A DNA stretch of 64,000 nt from Microlunatus phosphovorus NM-1 (GCF_000270245.1 NC_015635.1:4092001-4156000); one strand, 5' to 3'; positions 44,050 to 52,641 are shown, counted from the first letter of the stretch. The notes: a model not told the origin generated them from the sequence alone. Numbers and translations: made by a program.

Positions 44050-44582
44050 GCCGCGCGCAGCCAGCCCTGCACCTCGTCATCTACGTCGTTCACCGATGTG
44101 AGGTCGACGCGGTGCGTGCACATGCCGCTCATCGAGCGCAACCGTTCGGTGGCGGCGACGCCCCGCAGGTTCAGTCCGAGCTGGATACGCTTCGCGCTCG
44201 GCGCCTCGACGAGGGCGAACTGCTTGGAGCGCCGTAGCGACACCCCCGTCTTCTTCGGCGCGACCTCGACGTCGGCACCAAGCGCCTCGGCTTCGGCGAG
44301 AAGCCGGTCGCAGATCGGCCGGAGCGCCGCCTTCGCGCCGGTGTATTGCGCCGCCACGAGATCGGCATCCGATGAAGTCCCGGCACTGCGCCGACGATGG
44401 AGCGTGACGACCAGGTTGGCGAAACCGTGCGACATCCCATGCTCAGTCTTGAGGAATACGACGGCTTGCCCGTGCTTGTCGAGTCCGGCGGCGTCGAGCA
44501 CCGCGAACCACTCATCGAGCGGCTTCCCAGTCTTCGCGGGAAGGTTGTCGATCATCGTCTGCGTCGCGGCGTCCACGTCCAT
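44034..44582 (-). CDS. DUF4287/DUF5655 protein
   Basis: The 182-residue protein shows the DUF4287 opening (TMIDNLPAKTGKPLDEWFAV, KTEHGMSHGFANLVV) followed by the DUF5655 part (GVSLRRSKQFALVEAPSAKR, LGLNLRG). It is a common soluble actinobacterial protein, thought to have an arsR-like neighbour in some genomes, with no known activity. Convergent with the AraC gene. Confidence 0.83.
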   Translation of the reverse strand: MDVDAATQTMIDNLPAKTGKPLDEWFAVLDAAGLDKHGQAVVFLKTEHGMSHGFANLVVTLHRRRSAGTSSDADLVAAQYTGAKAALRPICDRLLAEAEALGADVEVAPKKTGVSLRRSKQFALVEAPSAKRIQLGLNLRGVAATERLRSMSGMCTHRVDLTSVNDVDDEVQGWLRAAYDLA

Positions 44583-44735
44583 GTCGTCACGCTAGCGATC
44601 AGGACCGAGTCGGCGATTGTACGTTCTTGACGCGGCTGCCCTCCGGCCCAGCGCATCGGCGTTGGCGTAGCTGATCGAGGCACCGGATCGGTGCCGATGG
44701 CCGAGCCTCTGGTCGTCGCCACGGCCGACTGCGCC

Positions 44736-45638
44736 TCACGGCTCAGGTCTCCGCGCATACTGGCTCGGCGGTTGCCCGACATGCCTGCTGAACGCCACGC
44801 TGAATGCGCTGGTCGAGCCGTAGCCCACACGTTCAGCCACCTCGGAGACCGACAGTGCGCCACCGCGAAGCAGCTTCTTTGCGATCTCCATCCGCCACGC
44901 CAGCAGATACTCCATTGGCGCCACCCCCACCAGGCGCGTGAAGCGCTGAAAGAACGCGGAACGGGACAGGGCGGCGACCCTCGCCAGCTGATCGACGCTC
45001 CAGGCGTGATCAACGCGCGCGTGCATCTGGTTCAGAGCAGGTGCGAGCCGCTCATCTCCCAGGCCCCGCAGCAGCCCGGGAGGCGCGGTCCCGCCCGACG
45101 CCGAGCGCATGGCTTCCACCAGCAGCAGCTCCAACAGTCGGGACATCACGAACTCGCTGCCGGGCTTCTGATCAGCAGACTCTTCGCCCACCATCTGAAC
45201 GAGCTGCGATAGACGGACGGAGTCCCGTACGTGAACCAACGAAGGCAGCAAGGACACCAGCAGGCCCGGATCGGCGGCATCGAACAGAAAGGAACCTCCC
45301 AGCAAGCGCATGTCAGGAGGGCCGATCGGGTCGCCGTAGCGATGCTCGCGGCGTTCACTCGCCACCGTCCTGGGGTCCAAGAGGACCGGCGGCGCTGGCA
45401 CGAAGCTCGAGAGGGTGAAGGCCGGTGTGGCGGGCAGCAGGACGAAGTCACCGACACCGATGGTGATGGGTTCGCGTCCATCGACCGTCAGCCGGCAGCT
45501 TCCGTCCAGCACGATGCAGAAACTGGGCAGGCCAAATTCTGCGTAGCACACGGCCCAGTTGCCCTTGCCGCTGATCACGTTGGCGAACGCCGCCTGGGGC
45601 TGCAGAAGTCGAACGACCTCGGAGAGTGGGTCAATCAT
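44736..45638 (-). CDS. AraC-family regulator with cupin domain
   Basis: The 300-residue protein begins with a cupin_6-type sensor (FCIVLDGSCRLTVDGREP, VGDFVLLPATPAFTLSSF) and ends in an AraC HTH (VAALSRSAFFQRFTRLVGVA; VAERVGYGSTSAFSVAFSRH). It is divergent from a short-chain dehydrogenase gene 340 bp away. Many homologues regulate the adjacent oxidoreductase, so that is the likely target. Confidence 0.9.
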   Translation of the reverse strand: MIDPLSEVVRLLQPQAAFANVISGKGNWAVCYAEFGLPSFCIVLDGSCRLTVDGREPITIGVGDFVLLPATPAFTLSSFVPAPPVLLDPRTVASERREHRYGDPIGPPDMRLLGGSFLFDAADPGLLVSLLPSLVHVRDSVRLSQLVQMVGEESADQKPGSEFVMSRLLELLLVEAMRSASGGTAPPGLLRGLGDERLAPALNQMHARVDHAWSVDQLARVAALSRSAFFQRFTRLVGVAPMEYLLAWRMEIAKKLLRGGALSVSEVAERVGYGSTSAFSVAFSRHVGQPPSQYARRPEP

Positions 45639-45686
45639 CGGCAGTCAGGGGCCCGGCGCCATCGCTGGCCCGTTTCCCCTCCCCTT
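45639..45686. other. Start of the AraC-SDR divergent gap
   Basis: The gap 45639-45978 has no gene. It contains the 15-bp repeats and the TGGACT sites listed separately; the rest shows nothing distinct. Confidence 0.5.
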
Positions 45687-45731
45687 TCAATCCGCCCGTT
45701 GTCAATCCGCCCGCTGTCAATCCGCACGTGC
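45687..45731. repeat. Three 15-bp tandem repeats upstream of the AraC gene
   Basis: TCAATCCGCCCGTTG, TCAATCCGCCCGCTG and TCAATCCGCACGTGC lie head to tail. They sit in the likely promoter of the AraC gene and may bind it or have grown by slippage. Confidence 0.75.
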
Positions 45732-45873
45732 GGTTTGCGCATGCAGCTTACCGATGATCTTCACCGCGATCTGAGCGGCTCGGCTCTCCCGAGGTGAGGC
45801 TGACGAGGCTGCCGGACTCCCACCTGGGGGCGGCACAGCCCACGACCAGAGCGCCGGACACATCAGGAGGGAA

Positions 45874-45918
45874 TGGACTCTCACTAAACAAATGTGGACT
45901 TTGTATTATCGACAGTCC
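45874..45918 (+). promoter_or_regulatory. TGGACT repeats and -10 box before the SDR gene
   Basis: TGGACT at 45874 and 45895 are direct repeats 21 bp apart (two helix turns), typical of an AraC site. GGACT/AGTCC arms (45896-45900, 45914-45918) enclose a TATTAT -10 box at 45904-45909. The SDR gene starts 60 bp further. Confidence 0.5.
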
Positions 45919-45978
45919 TGATCTGAACTCATATCGTCTTCTCCAGAGAGTCAATCCGCTTCCCGAGGAGAGAAAGAC

Positions 45979-46722
45979 ATGAAGACAGTACTCATCACCG
46001 GCTGTTCCTCCGGCTATGGCCTGGAGACGGCTCGCCACTTCCTTGCGCAGGGCTGGAAGGTCGTGGCAACGATGCGCACACCACGGGAGGACCTCCTCCC
46101 GGCGAACGAGCACCTGCGCGTTCTGGCGCTGGATGTGACCCGGCCCGACAGCATCGCCAACGCCCTGGACGCCGCCGGACCCATCGACGTGCTGGTGAAC
46201 AACGCCGGCGTCGGTCTGCTCGGGGCGTTCGAGGCCACGCCGATGTCCACCGTGCGGGACATCTTCGAGACCAACACGTTCGGGGTGCTGGCGATGTGCC
46301 AGGCATTCATCCCGCAGTTCCGGGGGCGCCGGGCCGGCACGATCGTGAACGTCACTTCGAACGTGGCCCTGGCCCCGTTCCCTCTGGTTGCCGCCTACAC
46401 CGCCAGCAAGGCGGCTATCGAAGGCTTCACAGCATCCCTGGCACTCGAACTCGACGGTTTCAATGTGCGAGTCAAGCTCGTCGAGCCCGGCTACGGCCCG
46501 ACGACCGGCTTCGCCACCAACGGCCAGCAGCGGATGCAGGGTCTGATTCCGGAAGCCTACGAGCCGTTCGCCCACAGCGTCTTCGCCGGGTTCACGAATC
46601 CGGAGGCGGTGACGAAGGAGACCGACGTCGCTGAAACCGTATTGAAGGCTGCGAGCGACACCTCGAGTCAGCTCCACTTCCCCGCAGGCGCCGATGCCAT
46701 CGCACTGGCGAAGTCGGCTTGA
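45979..46722 (+). CDS. Short-chain dehydrogenase/reductase
   Basis: The 247-residue SDR has the cofactor motif TGCSSGYGLETAR (residues 7-19), NNAGVG near residue 74, catalytic Ser in VNVTSNVALAPFP and YTASK near residue 140. It lacks a clear acidic NAD marker; ATMRTPRE suggests NADP. GAGGAG precedes the ATG. It probably forms a unit with the aldehyde dehydrogenase 107 bp downstream and is controlled by the divergent AraC gene. Confidence 0.9.
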   Translation: MKTVLITGCSSGYGLETARHFLAQGWKVVATMRTPREDLLPANEHLRVLALDVTRPDSIANALDAAGPIDVLVNNAGVGLLGAFEATPMSTVRDIFETNTFGVLAMCQAFIPQFRGRRAGTIVNVTSNVALAPFPLVAAYTASKAAIEGFTASLALELDGFNVRVKLVEPGYGPTTGFATNGQQRMQGLIPEAYEPFAHSVFAGFTNPEAVTKETDVAETVLKAASDTSSQLHFPAGADAIALAKSA

Positions 46723-46828
46723 CCACTACCTCGGTCGGACCTGCCTGAGGGCACCGACCGACCCTGAACATCATCTGACGACGGCGGACACCCAGCGGCC
46801 GCAGCCAAACCACGAGGAGAAGATCACC

Positions 46829-48007
46829 ATGTCACATCTCAACGCAGAACACCGTCTCTACATCGATGGCGCATTGGTTGATGCGCAGGACGGGCAGACC
46901 TACGACGTAGTCAATCCAACGACCGAGGAGATCGCGGGCGTCGTGGCCGCAGCGTCCGTCGCAGATGGAGACCGTGCACTCGCGGCGGCTCGGCGCTGCT
47001 TCGAGGAGTCGGATTGGTCCACCAATCGCGCGCGACGCATGCGCGCTCTGACCCAGTTCCGGGATGGCCTCAAGGCGGTGGCGGACGACTGGCGCCGCCA
47101 GATCGTCGCCGAAAGCGGATGTCCCGTCGCCTTCACCTATGGCCCGCTGCTCGATAGCTCGGTGGCCGACATCGACTACTCGTTGGAGCTCTTGGCCACC
47201 TATGAATTCGAGCGGGAGATCGAGGATCTGGGATCACCGATGGGCGGCCCCGCGCGCCGCGTGGTGCGCAAGGAGGCCGCCGGCGTGGTGGTGGCCATCA
47301 CGCCGTGGAACGCTCCCGTGCAGACGAACCTGCAGAAGATCATCCCTGCCCTGGCTGCCGGTTGCACCGTGGTCCTCAAGGCAGCCCACGACACGCCGTG
47401 GTCGGCCACCATGCTGGGCCGCGTCGCGTCGCAGTGCCCCGACTTCCCGCCGGGAGCGTTCAACGTGCTGACGTCAACAGCCACCGGATCACTCGGCGCC
47501 ATGCTGACGGCCGACCCGCGGGTGGACGTCATCTCGTTCACGGGGTCGACCGCCACCGGACGTCGCGTCATGGAAAGCGCGTCGAAGACGATCAAGCGGA
47601 CGCTGCTGGAACTGGGGGGCAAGTCGGCCATGATCGTGCTCGACGACGCGGACTTCTCCCAGGCATTGCTCGGGGCCGCCAATGTCTGTGCCAACGCCGG
47701 CCAGGGCTGCGTGCTGAACACGCGCCTGCTCGTCCCGCGCTCACGCTATGACGAGGCCGTCGCGATCCTGGAGGCGGTCTATCGCAACGTGCCATACGGC
47801 GACCCGAACGATGCGAACAACATCATGGGACCGATGAACGTGAACGGGGCCTTCTTCTTCTCCGCCAATGCGCCATTCGGCGGCTACAAGCAGTCTGGGA
47901 TCGGCAGGGAGAATGGCGTCGAAGGATTCGAGGAGTACCTCGAAACCAAGACGCTCGCCGTGCCGATGGACTTTCCTGCGACGAGTGCCCTCGCGCAACC
48001 GGCATGA
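46829..48007 (+). CDS. Aldehyde dehydrogenase with internal deletion
   Basis: The 392-residue protein keeps the N-terminal and NAD-binding parts (VVVAITPWNAPVQTNLQKI, ISFTGSTATGRRVME), general base Glu in LLELGGKSA and catalytic Cys in NAGQGCVLNTR. It then jumps from NNIMGPM to NVNGAFFFSANAPFGGYKQS, losing some 90-100 residues of the catalytic/oligomerisation domain (the PTLF...EEIFGPV section). Normal length is about 480. The frame stays open. Activity is doubtful. ATG 46829 follows GAGGAG. Confidence 0.82.
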   Translation: MSHLNAEHRLYIDGALVDAQDGQTYDVVNPTTEEIAGVVAAASVADGDRALAAARRCFEESDWSTNRARRMRALTQFRDGLKAVADDWRRQIVAESGCPVAFTYGPLLDSSVADIDYSLELLATYEFEREIEDLGSPMGGPARRVVRKEAAGVVVAITPWNAPVQTNLQKIIPALAAGCTVVLKAAHDTPWSATMLGRVASQCPDFPPGAFNVLTSTATGSLGAMLTADPRVDVISFTGSTATGRRVMESASKTIKRTLLELGGKSAMIVLDDADFSQALLGAANVCANAGQGCVLNTRLLVPRSRYDEAVAILEAVYRNVPYGDPNDANNIMGPMNVNGAFFFSANAPFGGYKQSGIGRENGVEGFEEYLETKTLAVPMDFPATSALAQPA

Positions 48008-48029
48008 CCAAGAGCGGCACAACGCAGAC

Positions 48030-48587
48030 TCAGCGGGTCCGGTAGCGCGCATAGATCAGTCCGCTGTCGAAGGAGTGCTCCTCGACCAGGTCGAGATCGA
48101 GGCGGACACCGTCGGGGAAGAACCGGGTGCCGCCGCCCACCACAGTCGTGGTGATGAACAGGTGGTACTCGTCGACCAGTCCGGCCGCGATCGCCTGGGC
48201 GGCAAGGTTCGGGCCGTCGACCGAGAGGTCATGATCCGACTCGGCCTTGAGTTTGCGCACGGCCTCCGGATCGAAGGTCCGCTCGATCCGGGTCTTCGCA
48301 CTCGACACCGATTCCAGAGTCGTGGAGTAGACGATCTTCTCTGCGGCCTTCCAGTCGTCGGCGTACTGCAGGATGTGCGGCGGCACGTCGGGCTGAGTGT
48401 GCACGGCCTCCCAGAAGACCATCGTCTCGTACATCCGCCGGCCATAGAGGAACGTCCCCACGTGACGGAAGACGTCGCCGATGAAGGTGTGGATCTCCGG
48501 ATCCTCGGCTCCCCTGCCGAGGTCACCCTCAGCCGCCTTCGCGTAGCCGTCGAGCGAGGTGATCATCGAGTAGATGAGCTTGGCCAT
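48030..48587 (-). CDS. RibD/DHFR-like reductase-fold protein
   Basis: This 185-residue protein begins MAKLIYSMITSLDGYAK and shows FLYGRRMYETMVFWEAVH, DLSVDGPNLAAQAIAAGLVD and VGGGTRFFPDG, the pattern of the RibD C-terminal/dihydrofolate-reductase-like family (YyaP/YwjB type). It probably binds NADPH; substrate unknown. It is divergent from a TetR gene with two matching palindromes between. Confidence 0.88.
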   Translation of the reverse strand: MAKLIYSMITSLDGYAKAAEGDLGRGAEDPEIHTFIGDVFRHVGTFLYGRRMYETMVFWEAVHTQPDVPPHILQYADDWKAAEKIVYSTTLESVSSAKTRIERTFDPEAVRKLKAESDHDLSVDGPNLAAQAIAAGLVDEYHLFITTTVVGGGTRFFPDGVRLDLDLVEEHSFDSGLIYARYRTR

Positions 48588-48606
48588 GTCCGACTCCTTC
48601 GCCCAA

Positions 48607-48672
48607 GGTGAGTCGGTCGACTCACCACATGAGGAACGTACCAACCAGGCCGGTCATGAGTCAAGCGACTCA
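48607..48672. promoter_or_regulatory. Two TGAGTCG-type palindromic operators
   Basis: GGTGAGTCG-GT-CGACTCACC (48607-48626) has perfect 9-bp arms. TGAGTC-AAGC-GACTCA (48657-48672) repeats its core. They lie between the DHFR-like gene and the TetR gene and are likely TetR sites repressing both. Confidence 0.75.
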
Positions 48673-48694
48673 CCTCTCTGGCATGCTAAGGCGC

Positions 48695-49375
48695 ATGCCG
48701 CGCGAAGTCTCCGCCTACCACCGACAGATCGCGGCGACCAACCGCGCGGCGATCCTCGACGCGGCGACGGAGCTGTTCCTGGAGCTCGGCTATGACCGAA
48801 CCTCGCTGGCGCGCGTCGCCGAGGACGCCGGGGTCTCCAAGGCGACCCTGTTCAAACAGTTTCCGACCAAGGCGCAGCTCTTCGAAGCCACAGTTCTCGC
48901 AGCCGGCGCCGCGCCCGCCGGGGAGCTCGTCGAGCCGCCGACCGGGGACTTCCACGCGGGCCTGGTTGTTCTGGGTACCGCGTACGTGGAGTTGCTGACC
49001 CTTCCTCGCATGGAGGATTTGATCCGGACGTTGATCGCCGAGCGTCAGCGGTTCCCGGAGCTACGCGAGCGGACCTTCGACTTCGGCACGCTGCCCGTGC
49101 TCGCGGCACTGGGTCGCTATCTCCGTACAGAGAGCGCCGCCGGAACCGCACACGTCGAGGATCCCGACACGGCGGCAGCGCAGTTTCTCGGCATGATCTC
49201 CACCGTCGTCTTCTGGCCCCGTCTGATGCATGGCAACTGGTCGCTCAGCGAAGCGGAGACGCAGCACGTGGTCGACGAAGCGGTTCGCACCATGGTCGCC
49301 CGCTACGGAGCACCGGCAGTCCGCATGACTGACGACAATCCGCTCAGCGGCGGGTCACCGACGCCCGCAAGTTAG
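48695..49375 (+). CDS. TetR-family regulator
   Basis: The 226-residue protein has a TetR HTH (SLARVAEDAGVSKATLFKQF then PTKAQLFEAT) and an AefR-like C-terminal domain (FPELRERTFDFGTLPVLAAL). It probably represses itself and the divergent reductase gene through the TGAGTCG palindromes. Start ATG 48695 gives MPREVSAYHRQI; ATG 48683 is four codons earlier. Confidence 0.87.
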   Translation: MPREVSAYHRQIAATNRAAILDAATELFLELGYDRTSLARVAEDAGVSKATLFKQFPTKAQLFEATVLAAGAAPAGELVEPPTGDFHAGLVVLGTAYVELLTLPRMEDLIRTLIAERQRFPELRERTFDFGTLPVLAALGRYLRTESAAGTAHVEDPDTAAAQFLGMISTVVFWPRLMHGNWSLSEAETQHVVDEAVRTMVARYGAPAVRMTDDNPLSGGSPTPAS

Positions 49376-49385
49376 CGACTATATT

Positions 49386-49425
49386 CAACGAATTCCTTGC
49401 ACAAGGTATTCGTTGCAGATAGAGT
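49386..49425 (+). promoter_or_regulatory. Near-perfect 30-bp palindrome over the ArsR promoter
   Basis: CAACGAATTCCTTGC and its mirror ACAAGGTATTCGTTG (49386-49415) match at all but the A/T pair at the ninth base and the central bases. It covers TTGCAC (-35, 49397-49402) and the spacer; TAGAGT (-10) follows at 49420-49425 after 17 bp. Likely operator of the ArsR gene that starts at 49439. Confidence 0.75.
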
Positions 49426-49438
49426 CCGGGACGTGACC

Positions 49439-49840
49439 ATGACCGATACGGACACGGACCTGGACGCCGCCTTCGCGGCTCTCGGCGACCGGACCCGCCG
49501 CGCGATCGTCAGCCAGCTGGCCAGGGGCGAAGCGACAGTTGGCGAGCTGGCCGAACCGTTCGACCTGACCCACCAGGCGGTCTCCCGCCACGTCGGCATC
49601 CTGCGACGGTGCGGGCTGATCCGACAACGCGTCGACGGACAGCGCCGCCCCTGCCAACTGAACGTCGAGCGCCTGCAGGAGCTGACCGGTTGGATCAACG
49701 AGCAGCGGCGCGAATGGGAGTCGCGGCTCCGCCGGCTCGATACCCACCTGGCCACGCTGCTCCAGGACACGCAGCCCGAGGACACGCAACTCGAGGGCAC
49801 TCGACCAGAGGACGCACAGGCAGAGGAACAGTCCCGATGA
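49439..49840 (+). CDS. ArsR-family regulator
   Basis: The 133-residue winged-helix protein reads LGDRTRRAIVSQLARGEATV, then FDLTHQAVSRHVGILRRCGLI. It lacks metal-binding cysteines and belongs to the type paired with an SRPBCC protein. Its tail has acidic repeats DTQPEDTQLEGTRPED. ATGA overlap with the SRPBCC gene. It probably represses the operon via the 30-bp palindrome. Confidence 0.9.
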   Translation: MTDTDTDLDAAFAALGDRTRRAIVSQLARGEATVGELAEPFDLTHQAVSRHVGILRRCGLIRQRVDGQRRPCQLNVERLQELTGWINEQRREWESRLRRLDTHLATLLQDTQPEDTQLEGTRPEDAQAEEQSR

Positions 49841-50301
49841 GCGTCGACGCCGTGCTCGATGGCGACCAGTTGATTGCCTCCCGCCAGCTTGGCGCCGATC
49901 CGGAGCTGGTCTGGACGATGTTCACCACACCCGCACACCTGGCGGCATTCTGGGGCGGCGACCATGCCACCGTCACACCAGAATCGGTGGTTGTCGACCT
50001 TCGGGTGGGCGGCACCTTCGAGCTCGAGACCCGGGGACCGGACGGCAGCACCCATCGGCTGAGCTTTCGGTACGAGGCGATCGATCCACCGAACCGCTTG
50101 GTGCTGACCGAACCCCGCACCGGCTTGACGACCGCGATCAGCCTCCGGCCGAGCGCCGGCGGAACCAGTGTGACTATCCACCAGCGCCGACTGCCCCCCG
50201 AACTGCAAACCGAACAGGCTCGGGCCGGACTGGCCGGCATCCTCCGCCGGCTCGGTGCCGTGGCGGACGAGCTGACCGATGAACGGAGACGAAGCAGATG
50301 A
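49837..50301 (+). CDS. SRPBCC (AHSA1-like) protein
   Basis: The 154-residue protein has the AHSA1/START-like pattern SRQLGADPELVWTMFTTPAH, FWGGDHATVTPESV and VVDLRVGGTFELE. These small proteins bind hydrophobic ligands and are often co-transcribed with ArsR. It overlaps both neighbours by ATGA. Confidence 0.88.
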   Translation: MSVDAVLDGDQLIASRQLGADPELVWTMFTTPAHLAAFWGGDHATVTPESVVVDLRVGGTFELETRGPDGSTHRLSFRYEAIDPPNRLVLTEPRTGLTTAISLRPSAGGTSVTIHQRRLPPELQTEQARAGLAGILRRLGAVADELTDERRRSR

Positions 50302-50651
50302 CCAGCGAGCACGAACAGACCGTCCATCGCTACCTGGACGGCTTCCGCAGCAGCGACCACGAGACAATCCTCAGCTGCCTGACCGCCGACGTCGTCTGGC
50401 AGATCCACGGCGTACGCACCACCCGCGGGAAGACCGAGTTCGACGACGAGATCGAGAATCCGGCGTTCGAGGGCAGCCCCGAACTCAGCGTCGATCGCAC
50501 CATCGAGGCCGGCGACGTCGTCGTGGTCACCGGCGTCGGCACCGGACATCACCGGGAGAACGGACGATTCCGCTTCGCCTACAACGACATCTTCACCTTC
50601 CGCGGCGAACTGATCGCTCAGGTGGATTCGTACCTGGTTCCCCTCTCCTGA
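50298..50651 (+). CDS. SnoaL/NTF2-like protein
   Basis: This 117-residue cone-fold protein reads VHRYLDGFRSSDHETILSCL, TADVVWQIHG and FRFAYNDIFTFRGELIAQVD. SnoaL-like proteins are small isomerases, hydrolases or binding proteins; no activity can be set. Third gene of the ArsR operon, overlapping by ATGA. Confidence 0.87.
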   Translation: MTSEHEQTVHRYLDGFRSSDHETILSCLTADVVWQIHGVRTTRGKTEFDDEIENPAFEGSPELSVDRTIEAGDVVVVTGVGTGHHRENGRFRFAYNDIFTFRGELIAQVDSYLVPLS

Positions 50652-50760
50652 CGGCCAGTAGCGGACCGCGGCTGCAGCGAAGCGGCGGCGCATCTGGCGC
50701 CCACGGGCCAAAGACGACCAGCCACCACAGAACTGACGCTCACCCGGACGACAACATCCC

Positions 50761-50789
50761 TTCCGCATCCGATGGCTCGCGGATAAAAT
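50761..50789 (+). promoter_or_regulatory. Promoter of the protease cassette
   Basis: TTCCGC (50761-50766), 17 bp and TAAAAT (50784-50789) form a promoter with a weak -35 and good -10, 36 bp before the zinc protease ATG. Confidence 0.45.
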
Positions 50790-50824
50790 CAGGCCATTGG
50801 GGCGAGAAGAACAGGGGCGTCATC

Positions 50825-51532
50825 ATGGCTGACTCGAATCTGACCCACTACTGCGTGGCAATATCGCAAGGCCCGCAGACCGCGAACGACCGGGCTGCCC
50901 TACTGAACGAGTCTCAGTGGGAGCAGGACGAGGTGATCCGGGTCAAGTTCCTGCAAGGCTCACCAGCGCTGCGCGACCGCGTACGAGCAATGGCCGAGCG
51001 CTGGACCGGCCCCGGGATGGCCCAGCTGACGTTCGAGTGGGTCGACGACAGCGCGGAGGCCGACGTACGGATCGCGTTCGTCGAGGGCGACGGCTCGTGG
51101 TCGTATCTCGGGATCCAGTGCCGGGAGATCCCCACCAGCCAGCCGACCATGAACTACGGCTGGATCGACGCCGACTCACCCGACGACGAGGTTCAGCGGG
51201 TTGTCCTGCACGAATTCGGGCATGCACTGGGGCTGATTCACGAGCATCAGAATCCCCAAGGCGGCATCGACTGGAATGAGCCGGCCGTCATCGCCGATCT
51301 GAGCAAGCCCCCGAACAGCTGGACCATCGAGCAGATCCGCCACAATGTGCTCGATCACTACCCACCGGACGAGGTCACCGCCACAGACGTCGATGGGCTG
51401 TCGATCATGATGTATCCGATCCCGGCATCCTGGACCAACGACGGCTTCTCCGCGGATCTGAATCACGATCTTTCCGAAAAGGACGTCGCCTTCATCGCCA
51501 GCATCTATGGCGGTGCGGCAGCCAGCGTCTGA
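50825..51532 (+). CDS. Astacin-like zinc metalloprotease, cytoplasmic
   Basis: The 235-residue protein carries HEFGHALGLIHEHQNPQ near residue 129, a metzincin zinc site (HExxHxxGxxHE), and a Met-turn LSIMMYPIPASW near residue 193. It resembles the M12A astacin and related bacterial families. There is no signal peptide or propeptide, which is unusual for this class, so it likely acts inside the cell or is kept inactive by partners. It opens a cassette with a caspase-fold peptidase and two unknown proteins. Confidence 0.83.
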   Translation: MADSNLTHYCVAISQGPQTANDRAALLNESQWEQDEVIRVKFLQGSPALRDRVRAMAERWTGPGMAQLTFEWVDDSAEADVRIAFVEGDGSWSYLGIQCREIPTSQPTMNYGWIDADSPDDEVQRVVLHEFGHALGLIHEHQNPQGGIDWNEPAVIADLSKPPNSWTIEQIRHNVLDHYPPDEVTATDVDGLSIMMYPIPASWTNDGFSADLNHDLSEKDVAFIASIYGGAAASV

Positions 51533-51552
51533 TCCAGCGGCGCCCTGATCGC

Positions 51553-52641
51553 ATGACGGAGAGCGACGCCACCGGCCCCATCGCCGCCAATCCCGACGAT
51601 CATGCCTTGGTGTTCGGCATCGCTCGATACTTCGGCACCGCCTCCGGTTGGCCGACGGATCTGCGAGGCCCGGACAACGACGCCGCGGCCATCGCGGCGT
51701 GGCTACGGCGTGCCGATGGCGGTGGACTGCCGCCAGGAAACGTCCGGGTGGTGTGCTCAGCCCACGTACCCAACCCGTTCCAGAACGGGCGGGGTGAGCC
51801 GGATCAGGAACAGGTCGTCGCGGCGTTCAAAGAGATCGCGGAGCTACCCAAGACGTATCTGGACGAGAACAAGCGGCAGTACGCCGGGCGCCGGCTCTAT
51901 GTCTATGTCAGTGGCCATGGCTGGGCGACGCGGAGCAGGCAGGCCGTGCTGGTCACCGCGGAGGCGGTCAAGGACCGGCCCATCAATGTCGACATCACGA
52001 GCTGGACAGATCAGCTCACCGAAGCCGCGCAGTTCCAGCAGATCGTGTTGTGGGCGGACTCCTGCGCCACTCGTACCCGACCGACCCTGCTGCAGGGGAC
52101 GCCGATCGCCAACGGACTGTTGCCGAAGGGACACCCGAATGCGCCGTTCGTCCGAGTGTTCGAGAGCTTTGCCGCCGGTATCGGCCTGCGCGCGGTGGAA
52201 CACCAGATGCCTGACGGCAACTGGCACGGCGCCTTCACGTACGCGTTGCTGCGTGGGCTCGAGGGCGAGGCGCCCACCCCCGTCACCAGTGACAGTCTGA
52301 CCGACTATCTGCGCAACGCGATGAAGCAGTTCCAGAGCCCCGAGGACCAGCAGCGCGGTGTGGTCGCACACGAACCGTCGTTCGGGCGACGAGATCCTCT
52401 GACGTTCGCCGCTCCCGCACGCCAGACCGTGCCAGTGACGATCACGTTCGACCCGTCCTGCATCGGACAGCACGCGAGGGTGGCGCGAGACCGAAAGGCT
52501 GCGGCGGTGGCTGATACCGTCGTCGCGGAGACCGCCTGGGAGGTCTCGCTCGAACCGGGGTTCTATGCCGTGCTGGTCGACGCCCTGAACCTGGCCGTCG
52601 TGTTCGAGGCTGCAGGAGGTGCCCATGTCACCGTCACGTGA
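51553..52641 (+). CDS. Caspase-family (C14) peptidase
   Basis: The 362-residue protein has a caspase/metacaspase p20-like domain. It shows HALVFGIARYFG at residues 17-28, LRGPDNDAAAIAAWL, the catalytic His in LYVYVSGHGWATR near residue 123 and the catalytic Cys in VLWADSCATRTRP near residue 171, then WHGAFTYALLRGLEG. A beta-rich C-terminal part (residues about 290-362) may bind a partner. Bacterial caspase-like enzymes often act in programmed death or signal-triggered cleavage. It lies 20 bp after the zinc protease and overlaps the next gene by 17 bp. Confidence 0.86.
   Translation: MTESDATGPIAANPDDHALVFGIARYFGTASGWPTDLRGPDNDAAAIAAWLRRADGGGLPPGNVRVVCSAHVPNPFQNGRGEPDQEQVVAAFKEIAELPKTYLDENKRQYAGRRLYVYVSGHGWATRSRQAVLVTAEAVKDRPINVDITSWTDQLTEAAQFQQIVLWADSCATRTRPTLLQGTPIANGLLPKGHPNAPFVRVFESFAAGIGLRAVEHQMPDGNWHGAFTYALLRGLEGEAPTPVTSDSLTDYLRNAMKQFQSPEDQQRGVVAHEPSFGRRDPLTFAAPARQTVPVTITFDPSCIGQHARVARDRKAAAVADTVVAETAWEVSLEPGFYAVLVDALNLAVVFEAAGGAHVTVT

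Noticed and set aside
45687-45731. Possible mini CRISPR array
   Set aside because: Repeats are 15 bp with no spacers and no cas genes are present.
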